64,000 bases of DNA from Scedosporium boydii (Eukaryota; Ascomycota; Sordariomycetes; Microascales; Microascaceae): the NCBI GenBank assembly GCA_002221725.1, contig NJFT01000167.1, positions 26,767-90,766 of the forward strand, given 5' to 3'. The notes under the pieces are model-generated. The model saw nothing but the letters and a program-made list of their open reading frames with translations, was not told where the DNA came from and made no database searches. Within the stretch, counting starts at the first letter, position 1; each line of letters opens with the position of its first letter. Of the stretch, positions 23,835 to 36,355 are shown one piece after another. The position numbers and the translations under genes were made by a program.

Positions 23835-26800
23835 GTTTTTTTAGTTGTTTGTAGGTTTATATGTCCTTGGTAATGTGGTGCAAGGAGCAGAGGAATGGCG
23901 GGATGACTTCTAAGAGATTCTCTTGAAAAGCTTACAAGGCAGGAAGCACTCGGAAAATGCTAGCTAAAAGAGCAACAGGTTTAGTCTTATGAATCTAGAT
24001 ATAGATATTAGCAACTGGCAGGAATAATTCATAAGGCCCAGCTTTTTTACATTTTCTTTTCGTTGTACTTGTGAACCAAATCTTGACGCTAAATGATTGA
24101 TGCTTTCATACATAGCCTACTGAAAACAGCAAAGGGACACACTATCAATTGATCAAGGCAGGAAGGCACATTGCTCAAGGCTGCAAGTCGGAATGAGCCC
24201 ATTCAGCACCCTTCTCATAGACTATAGACTGGCATGAAGCACAGGCATTGTCTCCCCAATTGCGGAATGTGTGTTGAGCCGTTTGCGCCTTGAAACCAAG
24301 TTTGAAAGCGACATTTCTTGACCTTTCGGTCAATTGTTTCTCTGATCGATTGATGACATCAAACACAGCGTCTATCACCAGTAAGCGCGGACGGCGAGAC
24401 CTTCTCAAAGCGGGTATCATCAGGCTTTCCAGGCTTTAAGCCAAAGAAACACACGTGCATTCCATATTATCAAGGCTAAGTACTGAAGCTAAAGTGAACA
24501 ATGGACGCGATCTCGAATCGAAAAAGGCGTGAGCTATGGCGCGACATAGCCGATTCTCCTGAAGGCTGAAGGTAGCTTCCATTGCCATCATCACCCATCC
24601 CAATAATACCAAGGTCGAGCGAGATCTGTTAGCGGTTGTGGTTTCGGGCCAGTCATAGTTTTACCTTTTACCTGTGACGACACGAGACTTCCACTTGTTC
24701 TTGCTCGATTTCATCGTTACCATACCCCAGAACCTAGTAGTAGTCTAGACATCAGAAACCGTTCTTCAGAATTCGACAAGGACCTCGCGATGCCCGTCGC
24801 GTTCCTCCCAGGAGAGCAACAGAGCTCTTGCTACACGTCATTGGCAGGTCAGAATTTCGAGGTCAAAGATCACGACGACTGTTTGGAATGCCCAGGATGG
24901 AATGCCCCAACTCTTAATAGGCATGACACAGTTTCGACAACTCCGCCGCCGTAACCTGGCACGCGATGAAGTCGTCGTTCATCAATCACATGGTCTTCCC
25001 ATATAGTCACACGAGCGTTCTTTCCATTTCGACTTGCGATTCGGGTCACAGACCATCACGAGGATCCCGAGAGCGAGTCGAGTCGGGAAATGAGCTGCGT
25101 GCTATGCTTATATCTTCATTCGAAGCGGAATGGGTTGAGTTGGTCTTCATCAACACGCTGTAGGAGCCATGAGTGTTGTCCTTCTTTGTTGAGGAAGAAT
25201 CTCGAGGTGTATCGCGGAAGGTGGTGGCCGCCTGCTGACTCATGCCCATAACTTCAAGAACATTGAATTGTGAAGACCAGTGATGGACGGTCATGGTGGA
25301 GCGGTGCACTAACACACTATGTCAGACAGCTGAGGAGAACAGCACTGCAGTGCAGGGTCTCTTGGACAGACGCGAAGAATATGCACCCCAAGTTTAGCCA
25401 CCGTCTGCAAAACAGACAACCACAACATCTCATTACGATGGCGGCGCCCGCTTAATCGAAGCGGAGAGAATCGTAGCGATCGCCAAGTTCCAACCCCTGA
25501 ATCCGCAAATATCGGGTTATTACTTCATTTTGCTTTTCCACAATTGTAATTGCATTTTACTCTGAAATCCTTCAAATCGGGCCACGCCCCCTATTTCCTA
25601 AAAAGGCAGATCGTTGGAGGAAAACAGACACGAACAACGATGTCGTCAAACTACGGGGCATGACATCGTTCGAGCATTGCAAGTAGATAAGGGCCTCTTT
25701 CAAGACACCGCCAGGCAACACTGCAGGAACCTGTCGCAACAAGAGAGGCGCTTCCGAGTGTTGCACCGCTTCACCGGCGCCATTCCTCAGACGGGGGTGG
25801 GTGTGTGTCCTCACGGACAACGATTATACCCTGCTGGAATGGTTGAATCGCCTCATCCGACAATAATTGTTGAGCTCGCGACCCGTGGGTGTGGACGTGG
25901 GGAGTGCGGGAGGCTCAGATCGGAGGGACCTTTTGGTGCCAGTACAGACTGAATCGACTGACTGACGCAAAAGTCGGGACCCAGCTTCGAAATCGTCCGG
26001 AAGACCTGGGGACCGTCGAACGGTTAAGCTCCACTTTTTGGTTAGGCAGAGACATATGGAAGGTCCGGATGCTGCGTCCCGAGGAAATGGGAAAACTCTC
26101 TTTTGGAAATCAAGCTTTTTTCTTTTGCTGCATTTTTTCTCTTTTAAACTTCTTGATGGATCCCCCCTTGAAAGTTCCCTTGCGGCTACCCATGGTACAT
26201 CGTGGGCAATCTAGCGGTCTTGTTATCTGATGCTTCTAGGCCCCGATGGAGACGATTTTCGGCGGAACTGGTCCGAGCATCAGCATAGAATGCTGGACCC
26301 GTCGGTGTTATTTCGAGCGTCAATGTGCTGTTGCCTGCACCTTCTTAAGTGTAAGCGTACGGAATAGTGTAAATTGTTTGCAGCGGTGAACAAGGGTTGT
26401 CTCCGGTGGGGGACGAATTGATACGTGTTCATGCTGGAGACCACAGAGACCACATCATGGTCATCGAGTTTTTGCAGCTGCGGACTGGTGACTTGTGTGT
26501 ACTCTCAGAGTATCGCTACAAAACTTGGGTCTTCTGGGGGAAAGGTGGGACCCTCTAACGCGCGGAATAATTGGAGAGTCTCACTCAATTGATCCCTCAT
26601 CGATTCGCGATCCTGAATAAGACGGCAACGGCAGTTCTCACTCAACAGAACCGATGGACATTTGGTTTTTGGCCAATGTTCTAGAAGATAACTGCTTTGC
26701 TGATAATATCAAGTCGAGCCGGACCGGGCGAATTATTAATAGCTTCATTTGGCGTCCAGTCCCGGTTTCAGGGGGCTTCAACGTTAGTCTGGAAGTAACA

Positions 26801-26889
26801 GAACGAAGATAGTGACCGACATTTAAAGTGGGATCGAACATTGAAATTTGTGTGGCATCAACCCGAATTATTTCCAAGCCTGTACTAAG

Positions 26890-26919
26890 GTACAAGTACA
26901 AGTATAAAGTACAAAGTAC
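26890..26919. repeat. Cluster of GTAC-based palindromes
   Basis: GTACAAGTAC (26890-26899) and GTACAAAGTAC (26909-26919) lie side by side. The same words recur at 1982-1992 and 35734-35743, always outside supported genes. They resemble the TACTTCGTA elements in having two inverted GTA/TAC half-sites around a short centre. Confidence 0.65.
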
Positions 26920-27865
26920 GTTGTATCTTGTAATGAACAGCTGGCAATTACGCCCAGGGAGTACAATTGTACAGTTACATCTTGATGTATTCATACATTT
27001 AATACATTAATACCGGAAGTGGTAAGATCCCAGCATATCCCAGCATATCCACCCAATATGTCATAATCTAGAAGTACCTCTACATAATATTACTGAGGAA
27101 AGTACGAGTCGCACTCACTCTTCTCCTCCTCCAGTCGCGTCACGGTTCCGTCCCTAGTGCTCCCATCGCTCCCAAATGCTCCCCTCCCAGCGTTCCCTAG
27201 TGCCCTTCCGTAGTGTTTGGCCCTTGCTCCAGCTTCCCAGAGAGCAGCTCGCATCCCTGTTGACCCGACTTTGCGTCTTGCTCCATATTATTAAAACACA
27301 CCAGGCGCCTCCAAGTTTGAGCCAATCTCCATTTCTGGCTTCCCAGGAAGAAAAAGGCACACATCGTCGATTCGCCCCCCCTTTACTACTTCAGGACAAC
27401 AAAACCTCGACTAAACTTTCTCTCTCCTTCCCGAAGCACGAAGTGCGACGAACCTTCTTTTTCCCAACCTTTAATTCGAGACTCCGTCATGGAAGCGTCG
27501 GCTGCCGTCGACGAACAGACGTGCTGATACCCGCCCACCATCGCCGAAGTGTTTAAAAAACGGAGCGCCCATTCCTAAGACAGTCCGGACACTGACGTTA
27601 TCTTTTTTTCCTTCTTTACTTTTAAAGATTTCGATCGATCCTCCATTTCCCTGTTCTGAACGTCCGCCCTTTTCTTCTCCGCCGAACTGCTGGCGCTCTG
27701 TGATGCGCTGGTCAGCTCCTGCTATGCGATATCGTCTCCCGCCCCAAATACCGATGTTTACCACTCGTCCTCAGATCCAGTCTATCTTCCGCGAGCCGAC
27801 GGCAGAGTTACAACTGTCGATATAATCAGGAGAAAAGCCCGTATATACCCCTCGTTCGTGGCATC

Positions 27866-29967
27866 ATGTGGAGGCGCGTCTATCTGCTGCTTGTCCTCGT
27901 CCGGCTGTGGTTCGCCCTGTCTCCCAGCTACCTACATCCCGATGAGAACTTTCAGGGTCCGGAGGTGATTGCAGGTAAGATGATATTCTTCGGGGCTAGT
28001 TCGGTGTCTTGTTTCCTTTTCGTTTCTGGTGTCTTCTCCCGTGGAGCAGTTCGTGGTATCCTATATGCGTAGAGGGAAAGCTGCATTCGTCCAACTCTCT
28101 GCTTCAAACCTGTTTATGCGAGGCGACATCGACGATCGCAAACTGTCTCGAACCTCGTCGGCAGCCTGCTTGCTATCCTAGCGCGATGTACGACTGCATA
28201 GCGACTTGCACCTCTCTTTTTACACATCTAGACCGTTGGCGGCGATGTCGGCCCATTAGCGTCGTTGCGCTATTATTGGAGAGGGAACTTGGGACAAAAG
28301 AGAAAAAGAGAAAAAAAAAGAAAAAAGCGTGCTGGTGCTAACGAACTCCATTTGTGGTCCAGGCCAAATTTTTAGTTATCCCGTCCGCCACACGTGGGAA
28401 TTCACCAGCGACCACCCGATCCGAAGCGTGTTCCCGCTATGGCCAGTCTACGGCCTGCCGATGCTCCTCCTGCGATGGCTGTGGATCGGCAACGGCCAGG
28501 CCGGCGAGATCCCGCCCATCGCCGTCTTCTGGACCCTCCGCGTTCTCATGTTCGTCATAAGCTTCGTGCTGGAGGACTGGGCGATTCACGAGCTCATACA
28601 GTCGCCGCGACACCGCCGCGTCGCCGTGCTCCTCGTCGCCTCGTCGTACGTTACTTGGACATATCAGACGCATACGTTTTCGAATTCGATCGAATCTCTC
28701 ATTGTTGCGTGGAGTATGGTGTTGATCCAGCGCATCGTTGAAGCTCCGGTATGTTCTATAGAGGCTCCCTTGATGATCTTGGGAATTCTTTTATTAACAA
28801 GGCATTTTTTAACAGCACCGCTCGTCCCTTTTGTCGTGTACAATTCTCGGCATAGTATCCGTCTTTGGTATTTTCAACCGTATTACATTTCCAGCATTCC
28901 TCGTTTTTCCTGGTGTTCGCTTAATACCCCACTTATTCAATAGGTATGTAGATATTTCCAAGCCCCGTGTTGTCCTTGACAAACAAGGGCGAGAGAGAAG
29001 AGAGAGAGAGGAGGGAAAACGCGCTAACTCGCTCTATAGACCTTTGTCTCTTGGCGTAATGGCTCTCGCCGGGCTCGTCACGGCTGTAGTTGCCATTACC
29101 CTCGACACAGCATTTTACTCTCCCGCGCCACTTACCTGGGCCGACCTAATTTTCCGCCCCGTCATCACTCCGCTTAACAACCTCATGTACAACATCTCTC
29201 CGTCCAACCTCGCCCAGCACGGCCTCCATCCCTGGTACCAGCACCTACTGGGGAACATCCCCATGCTCCTCGGCCCGGCCACCCTCCTCGCCATCACGCG
29301 GCCCTACCTCTCCCTCCGACTCTACTCCGCCATCTCAGGCATCATCGTGCTCTCCATCTTCCAGCACCAAGAAGCGCGCTTCCTCCTCCCCACGGTCCCG
29401 CTCATCCTCTCCTCAGTGCAGCTCCCCAAAAACAAGACGCTCCTAAAGATGTGGACGGCCGCCTGGATCATCTTCAACGTCTTCCTCGGCGTCCTCATGG
29501 GTATCTACCACCAAGGCGGCATCGTCCCCGCCCAAGTCTTCATGTCCGGCCAACCCGACGCCACCCAGGTCATCTGGTGGAAGACCTACACGCCCCCCAT
29601 CTGGCTCCTCAACGGCAAGAACGAGGTCCTCGAGACCCGCGACGTCATGGGCCTCCGCGGCGAGGCCGTCCTCGAGGACCTCGAGCGCCTCGCCACCTGC
29701 GACACCCCCGCCGACCGCCGCAACCAGGAGTACCTCAAGGAGAAGAACGGCACATACCTCGTCGCCCCCACCTCGGCCACCTGGCTGGATCAGTACCTGC
29801 CCAACAAGGGGCTCAACGGGCTCCGGTTCAGGGAGGTCTGGAGGACGAGGACGCATTTGAATTTGGACGATTTGGATTTCGCCGAGGATGGGGTTTGGGG
29901 TACGTTAGCGCGGGTGGTAGGGAGGAGGGGTTTAGCGGTTTGGAGGGTTACGAAAAGTTGTCCTTGA
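27866..29967 (+). CDS. SMP3: GPI mannosyltransferase 4 (Smp3 / PIG-Z type, GT22)
   Basis: ER membrane alpha-1,2-mannosyltransferase that adds the fourth mannose to the GPI-anchor precursor. The 516-aa model has exons 27866-27974, 28363-28748, 28816-28943 and 29040-29967, all with GT-AG introns (388, 67 and 96 nt). The hallmark GT22 loop HPDE is at residues 24-27 ([13 protein letters not shown]) after the first hydrophobic segment. Next comes [20 protein letters not shown], then multiple membrane segments, [16 protein letters not shown] in the middle, and [14 protein letters not shown] near residue 320, typical of Smp3/PIG-B relatives. The third intron is a multiple of three and would read through as an Arg/Glu-rich insert if retained. 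Length equals that of typical fungal Smp3. It converges on the PAN-like gene. Confidence 0.93.
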
Positions 29968-31124
29968 TTCCTTTTTGGTCCTCTTTGTTTTTTCTCGGGT
30001 GTTTATTTTGTGATTTTTGGTTTTCTTTTGTTTCTCTCTCTATAATTTCGGATATGCGTGGGGTTCAAAGGCGACACGGTATATGGAGGCACTGGTGGTT
30101 TTTTTGTTCTCTTCTCTCTTGTAAATAGAAAAGGGAAGGGAGGAGGAGGGTTTTGCTTTTGCGTTGAAACAAGGGATTACAAGTTATTTACTACAAGCAC
30201 CAATGGAATAAGGAAGAAGGCGCAGAAAGACAAGGCCAAAGACACAGGTGGGAGGTGGTTCGTCTTTTGTCCTTGAAGATGATAAAAAAGAACGTTAAAC
30301 AGATTGGCTTTAGGATGTCTATATGCGTGATATCAATGTCTATGTACAACGAGATGAAAACGAAATAATGAAAACTGGCATTTGATGATGCTTGGGGAGA
30401 ATCGTTTGAGAGTGTGAGAAACGGGTATTGCAGAAAGTGCCTTTCTCATTCTTGAAAAAGAAAAGAATAAGATAAAAAGACGTAGAAAAAAAATCCAACA
30501 GCTCGTTGCAGGATATATACAGAGATGTCCATGTTGATGATAATATGTACACAGGTATGGCTGTCAGGTATATCTTCTTGGGTTATCGATTCAGTTTAGT
30601 CGGATTGGGATTGGTTCGTGGCTTGAAAGCGCCCATGGTCGTTTCGCAGACGAGGGGGGAGGGACCATGTCGGGTGGCCAGCTTCTCAGACGTCGTTGTG
30701 GCGTCGAGTCCGTTCTTCGATTCCGATCTCTTGGGCCAATGTAGATTCCGGGGTCAAGCTTGATTCTCCCTTTTTCCTCCTTACTTGGGTCGTCGTCTTG
30801 GGTGGAGATTGATGGCGAGCGATGATGGAGGGAATGGGGGACCCGGTCGTTTTCGGGCTAGGGTCCTGATCGAAGGGGGTTCTATCCTCGATAGGGAGGC
30901 GGGGCCATATCGACGTCTCTCCTCCAAGAGTCGACCTCGCTTCGCATTTGTTCGGCGAGAAGAAGAAAAGAGAGCATATTTTCCCTTCTCCAGCATTTCT
31001 TCCTGTTATTTCCCTCGACTAGCAACATTCTGACTCCTGTCCTCCCAATAGAGAACCCAAAAAAAAATTAAATCCCACCACAGAGTTGCGTCATGCAACT
31101 CATAAAAGGAATGCCCCCTGAGGA
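29968..31124. other. Convergent intergenic region after SMP3
   Basis: No gene is supported. It holds the 3' ends of two convergent genes and A/G-rich low-complexity stretches. I see no structured element. Confidence 0.55.
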
Positions 31125-32083
31125 TCATAACCCTGCCGGCTTCTCAATCCTCAACGCCGAAAGCGTTCCCCCACCCTCGGCACTACTCCCCACCTTCCCC
31201 TTCGTCACGCACCGACCGCTCTCCTCCTCCCAGGTAACGCCGAGACAGTCGTTGGTGGCGGCGCAGAGCTCGATGCAGGCGTTCATGGAGGGCACGGCGA
31301 GCGTGGAGATGTCGGCGGCGCCGAGGGACGTGGGGTAGTCGAGGCCGCAGCTGAGGCGGAAGTAGAGAGAGGCGTGGTCCATGGGTTGGAAGATGGAGTC
31401 GTTGTCGGAGGGGCAGGTGATGTTGGTTGAGTTGGTTGAGCGGATTGTTGGTTCGGGGTGGGATCTAGTAAGTGGGTTAGTTTTCTTTGCGTTTCCCTTC
31501 TTCTCTTTGTCCTGGGTTGCGTCTGTTTGCCATCTTCCTTCGCTTTTGACCCGAGATTTGGGGGGATGGCCAGTGTTCATCGGTCTCCCTCTCTTCACAT
31601 AGCAAACAGAACCTTTCCCCATCTCCAACTAGAAGTGACTTCACGGAAGACCGCTCAAGAAACCCCTGAAAGGGGAAAAACAAAAAAAAAAACCGATAGG
31701 CAAAACACTCACTTCTTCCTCCGACCAAACGCAATCCCAGCACCCACACCAATTGCCACAGCCGCAACAGCAACCAGCATACCGCCAAAAATAATCATGA
31801 AAAACACCTTCCTCCTAATGCCGCAAATCATCTCCCGCTTCGTCGTCCTAGCCGTTCCCCTTCCCGTCTTGTTCGCCGCCGAGAGGTTATACCCGCCGTT
31901 CTCCTCGTCATCGGGCGTTAGCGAGCCGTTGTTGTGGGGAGACGTGGCTGGATTTGCCGGCCATCGCCAGGGAGGCGTGTTTTCGGATGAAGAGGAGCTC
32001 GTTTGCTCGTAGGGATGGGTGTTTGGGGAGAGGGAGGCGTCGGCGGGTGGGGTCTTGGCGGAGGGGGATTTAGACCACCACAT
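31125..32083 (-). CDS. Single-pass membrane protein with PAN/Apple-like Cys domain, function unknown
   Basis: A 236-aa protein from exons 32083-31713 and 31464-31125 (371 + 340 nt; donor GTGAGT, acceptor TAG). Residues 1-85 are Pro/Ser/Asn-rich and probably disordered. A strong transmembrane segment spans about residues 93-119 (VFFMIIFGGMLVAVAAVAIG), flanked by basic residues. The C-terminal part has N-glycosylation sequons and a Cys pattern (ITC, LSCG, CIELC, NDCLGVTW, GRCV) that fits the PAN/Apple fold, including the characteristic C-x3-C-x5-C-x-G-V-T-W core. Such proteins are common in Pezizomycotina and are thought to bind carbohydrate or protein at the cell surface. No substrate can be inferred. 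Confidence 0.8.
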
Positions 32084-35063
32084 GGTGAGAGAGAGAAAGT
32101 GTCGAAGCTGCGAGTCCGCGAGGGTTGCGGAACTCGGCTCCGAGGGTTTATGGTCGGGTTGCTTTCCGGTGAGAGGTCCAAGGGAGGTTACGTTTTCTCC
32201 CTTTTCACGGCCAGGCGCCAGCTGCCTGGTTCCAGTTCTGCCTTCTCTTCTTTTAGAGAGCCCCCGGGACTTCCAGAGCCTTGTTTGGTGTGATGGGGAC
32301 CCGGAAATGCTGTTGATGAGATCCTGTCGTGGTTCGCGAGTTCTTCTTCGGATCGGCGAATGCTCCCAGCTACCTCATTGCCGTAACAGGAGCTTAACTT
32401 GTCCTTTCCTTACAACTTATCGTCTTACACGATTTCCTCGAAGTCTTTCTTCCTCCTTGTCTCGGTTCCGAACCAGCCCTTTTCTTCTCTCCTCACCTCG
32501 TCCGGTAAGACATCGAAGTAATCGGTTCCCTCTTTCCGGCTAATCCCGAGACTTCCACCCTTCCGATCGGCATTAAATGAGGGCGAGGACAAAGCGATGG
32601 GGATATAGACTGAGAGAAGTTTATATTCCAAATAAAAGGAAGAGATAAGAAGTGAGAGAAAGCAGGAGGTTCAGAAAGTGCCAAACAAAATCGAGGAGAA
32701 TGGCTGCTTTTGGGGTCGGAAAGAGCAGGTTTGAAAAGAAACTCGAAACAGTGATGATCCAAAACGGATTTTGAGGAGAGGGACCTTGTCTGTTTAGAGA
32801 GAAGCGTGGGGGGAAAATGGGACTTTGGGGGGAGAAAGAGGAAAAGGACAAGCGGAGAGAAAGGGAAGGGGGGTGTGTGAAAGAGAGGGAGAGGGAGGGC
32901 GGATGTGTGGGTGGGTATATCACAGGTACGACGTATGTGGTCGAAGGTTCAAGGTCGACGAGGCGAAGGTTTCCGTGCTTCGAGGTAGCGTCACTCAAAG
33001 AAAGTGGAGAGTGGGAATGTAACTACACTACAGTACCCCGTCCCGATCTTCGTACACGTCTTTGCGTCTCTGTGTCTCTGTCTGTGTACACTACTACCCG
33101 TGTAGTGTGAGTACACTGCAGGGTAATAGGGTAGGATGGGAATGGAACCTAAAGTTGGAGAGAGAGGAGAGGAGGGGAGTGGTGTAGTGAGGTGTAGTGT
33201 AGTGTACGAAGTAGGAGTTGAGGGTAAGAGTCGTACAAAGTAGAGAGTAGGGCTAATATTAAAGTGTAGTATAATTCATCAATCATGATTCGAATAAGCC
33301 GACTTATTGGGCAAAGGGGGAATAAGGCAAAATGGGACGGGGCGAGAAAGGGTCTCGGGATAAAAGAACAGCAGGTTGAGTCGCCTGTTTCGAGGAAGGA
33401 CGAAGACGTCAGTTCAAGTGAGAGGGTAAGACAAACATCAAGGCCACATTGGACATACACAGAAAATGGCGGCCCGTCAAGATTGTTCTCTCCACACAGC
33501 CTTGAGGCCCTCGTTCTAAGTTCTTGGTTTTTTCCCTTTTCCTGTCTCACATCACACACTATTTCGCTGCGAGAAGGAATGACACGTCCTGTGGTTCGCT
33601 GCGTTTTAATTCTCATCTGCCATGGAGAACTTATGCAAGATGGGGATCTACACCACAACCAGCTAATAGGCGCCGGCACCCCTTCCCCTTGAGTACACTT
33701 GTACAGAGAATGAAACAAAATGACGAACGAGAACCTTTGGGGGGCCTCTTTCTTGCGCCCGGGGGGCGAAAGCTCGCCTGATACCATCGTACTACCGGTG
33801 GAATCGACCGAAAATCAAGGCCAGAGTATAATTGGCGCCAACGAGGATCAAAAAGGACCAATTTGAGAATTGCGAGAGCGCGCTACCTTTCGCGACACCT
33901 TCTCGTGCCCTCTCTCTCCACCTCTCCACAGGCACAGGGGGCACGCCCCAGTTTTGGTCCTTCAGAAAGAGCAAGGTGGCAACGAGAGTGACCTGTCACT
34001 CGAGAAGGGGGGTGGGGGAAGAGGGGATGGGAGGGCGTGTGGGTAGAGGAAAGAATGGAAAGGATGGTTGAGATCTCGGGTGTTGCAGAGATCTCGGAAT
34101 ATAACGTAGGTGCATGTATGATGTAGGGTTGGAGCTAGATGGATCTAGAGTTTTGGATTTACGACTCCGTTCAGGTCTGGGAGTAAAGCGAGGATGAATA
34201 GGTTGGGGGCTAGGGTTAGGATCGAAGCTATCATGGAACAAGCCGATATGACATCGACTGCAACTCTAGAGGTGAAAAAAGAACCTCTGTGATGCGAAAG
34301 GAGCCGAGAAGGAACGCGAAGGGGGGAGTGGGCAGGAGGCGGCAACGATGCGACGACGGGAGGTTATGCTTGTTCTGGAAGCTTTGTCCGCCGGATCTTC
34401 CTTTTCTTTTTCGCCGCATTTTAGACCTTTTCGAACTAATGGAGGGTCTGCTCCAATAATTGATGCTATCGAGGGGGTCGACGGGGGCGCAAACGTTTGA
34501 AGCGGAAAAGGTTGACAAGCCAGAGGCTTGGGTGACGATATCCTTGGACAAAAATGGAGTTGCGTTTCGGTCCGTTAATGAAAGCAAGGAATATATGCGT
34601 GGGGAATTTCCCAAGGTCTAAGCCAAGACTGGATTTAATTTTGCAAGCACCAGCGAATTGTAGCACCATTTGATCATTTGATATTTACAATTGTAGTGTG
34701 CTTGTCCACTGAGAAGTCGGAACGAAAGATCAATTGATCAGTACAATTGTACCTACAAAATTCCACGTCAATGATCTCTCTCGGCCGGGGGCGCTTTCCT
34801 TCTCTTCGATTCTGTTGCTATCCGCCATGTCGCAGTCACAGTCGCAGTTGCAGTCGCTTGGGCGAGTAACAGCCAGGGCAGCATACATCGTATTAGCGTC
34901 TGATCCTCCTTTCCCCTTGGTCAATCCCGTCAATCCTCATTACAGATTACAGGCAGGTTGCGAGCATTATTAGTGAGCAAATTGGACGTCTTCACGCATC
35001 AATGATGAATGACCCCATCTCGCAGAGAAGTTTACTTTGCAATGGCCTGCAATGAAGTCCTCG

Positions 35064-35077
35064 ACTTCGTACGAAGT
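35064..35077. repeat. Perfect 14-bp palindrome containing a TACGAAGTA element
   Basis: ACTTCGTACGAAGT at 35064-35077 is a perfect palindrome. A 12-bp version (CTTCGTACGAAG) recurs at 36841-36852. Both embed the dispersed TACGAAGTA word, which supports a two-fold symmetric recognition site. Confidence 0.75.
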
Positions 35078-36355
35078 AATAATGGCAGCAAGGACCGGGA
35101 GGGCGTGGGTTTCCGGGGTCAGTCACTTGGGGCTTGAGGGGCGTGTGTGGAGGGAGATGTGGAGATGGAGATAAGGATGAATGGAAAGTGGGAAGGACTT
35201 CAACCACATGCACTGCTTTTCTATCTCTCACACATGGCGGCACCCTCCGCAAATGGTCACGGGTGGGGGAAACACTTTCCTCACTGGATCGTAAGAAAAT
35301 ACACACATTTCAAGAGGCAACTGCGAGGCTGGTGAGGGAAGGAAGACGGAAGACAAGTCGTTTACGCCAAGTCGTACATGTACTTTGTCTCTTCCTTCAT
35401 TGGAGAAGGCGCGAGAGAAGAAGAAACAGTCCTGCCGCAATGTTTTCAATCTACGAAGTATGGACTGTGTACACTGCAATGTAGATTGTGTTCGGCTCAT
35501 TTTGGCCAGTAGAAACGCGAGGTTTTACATCAAATTGATTGCACTACACTCGGTTTGTGTTCGTGTATAGCCTAGGAGCCGTGTTTCCTTATATATTGAT
35601 ATGGATATGGACTGATATATCCTGGTCTTCACTAACAGCTCAAGCCCGCCCTACTGCTGCTCCTTTGTTTGCGAGTTACCGGCTGACCATCTCGATCATT
35701 GACCTTTCAATGTCCTCTTCTTTAACAGTTCGAGTACAAGTACATAGACCAGCTACTTCGTACGTGCCTCGCATGTGGTGCCGCAGATGAGAATTCTCGC
35801 GTAATACTCTGTCGACAGAGCGTAGATTATAATATCCAGCGACTCGCCTACAAGGATATCAAGAGTGATGAGTTAATACTTTGTACTTGCCAGGCTTTAT
35901 TATGAAGTATTAGCAGCGCGCCGTGAGAGACGTCATGTAGTGTACTCATTGACCGAGAGCTTTGAATCGCCAAACTGTCGTGCCGCAAGAGGCGCCGGAG
36001 GGCTTTTGACGCAAGCTGACGACACATGGGATGCGAGGATCTGCAGAGGCGTTCATCAAGCGAGGTTCTCTCCCCCTGATTTGCGTTTCTCTACCAAAGT
36101 CGGTAGGTCCCGGGCTTGTATTATCATAATTCGGCAACCTGCAAGTAGATATTCTGCGCCTTTCTGATCTACAGCCCCTCACCTAAGCAGATATCGCCCA
36201 TGTCTTTTTTTGGTCAACATGCGCGATGATCTCGACGAATACTATGTATGTAGAAGATCTGCTTCGGATCTCAAAACTTCGGCTCTTGCTTTTTCCTCAC
36301 CGTGATTTGCAGCACCGTATGTATGATCTCCCCCCCCTTTTCGAGATAAATTTCC

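Larger units (their letters stand above)
23379..27865. other. 4.5-kb region without a supported gene
   Basis: Short open frames overlap on both strands without recognisable motifs. It contains the SKP1 leader and promoter, a 28-nt poly(T) run (23807-23834), a cluster of GTACAAGTAC/GTACAAAGTAC palindromes (26890-26919), a direct duplication CAGCATATCC x2 (27031-27050), and a CT-rich SMP3 leader from about 27110 to 27865. Confidence 0.55.

Noticed and set aside
33149..33787. 212-codon minus-strand frame upstream of the PAN-like gene
   Set aside because: It spans simple GTGTAG-type repeats and a TACGAAGTA element, has no motif, and its hydrophobic tail derives from repetitive sequence.
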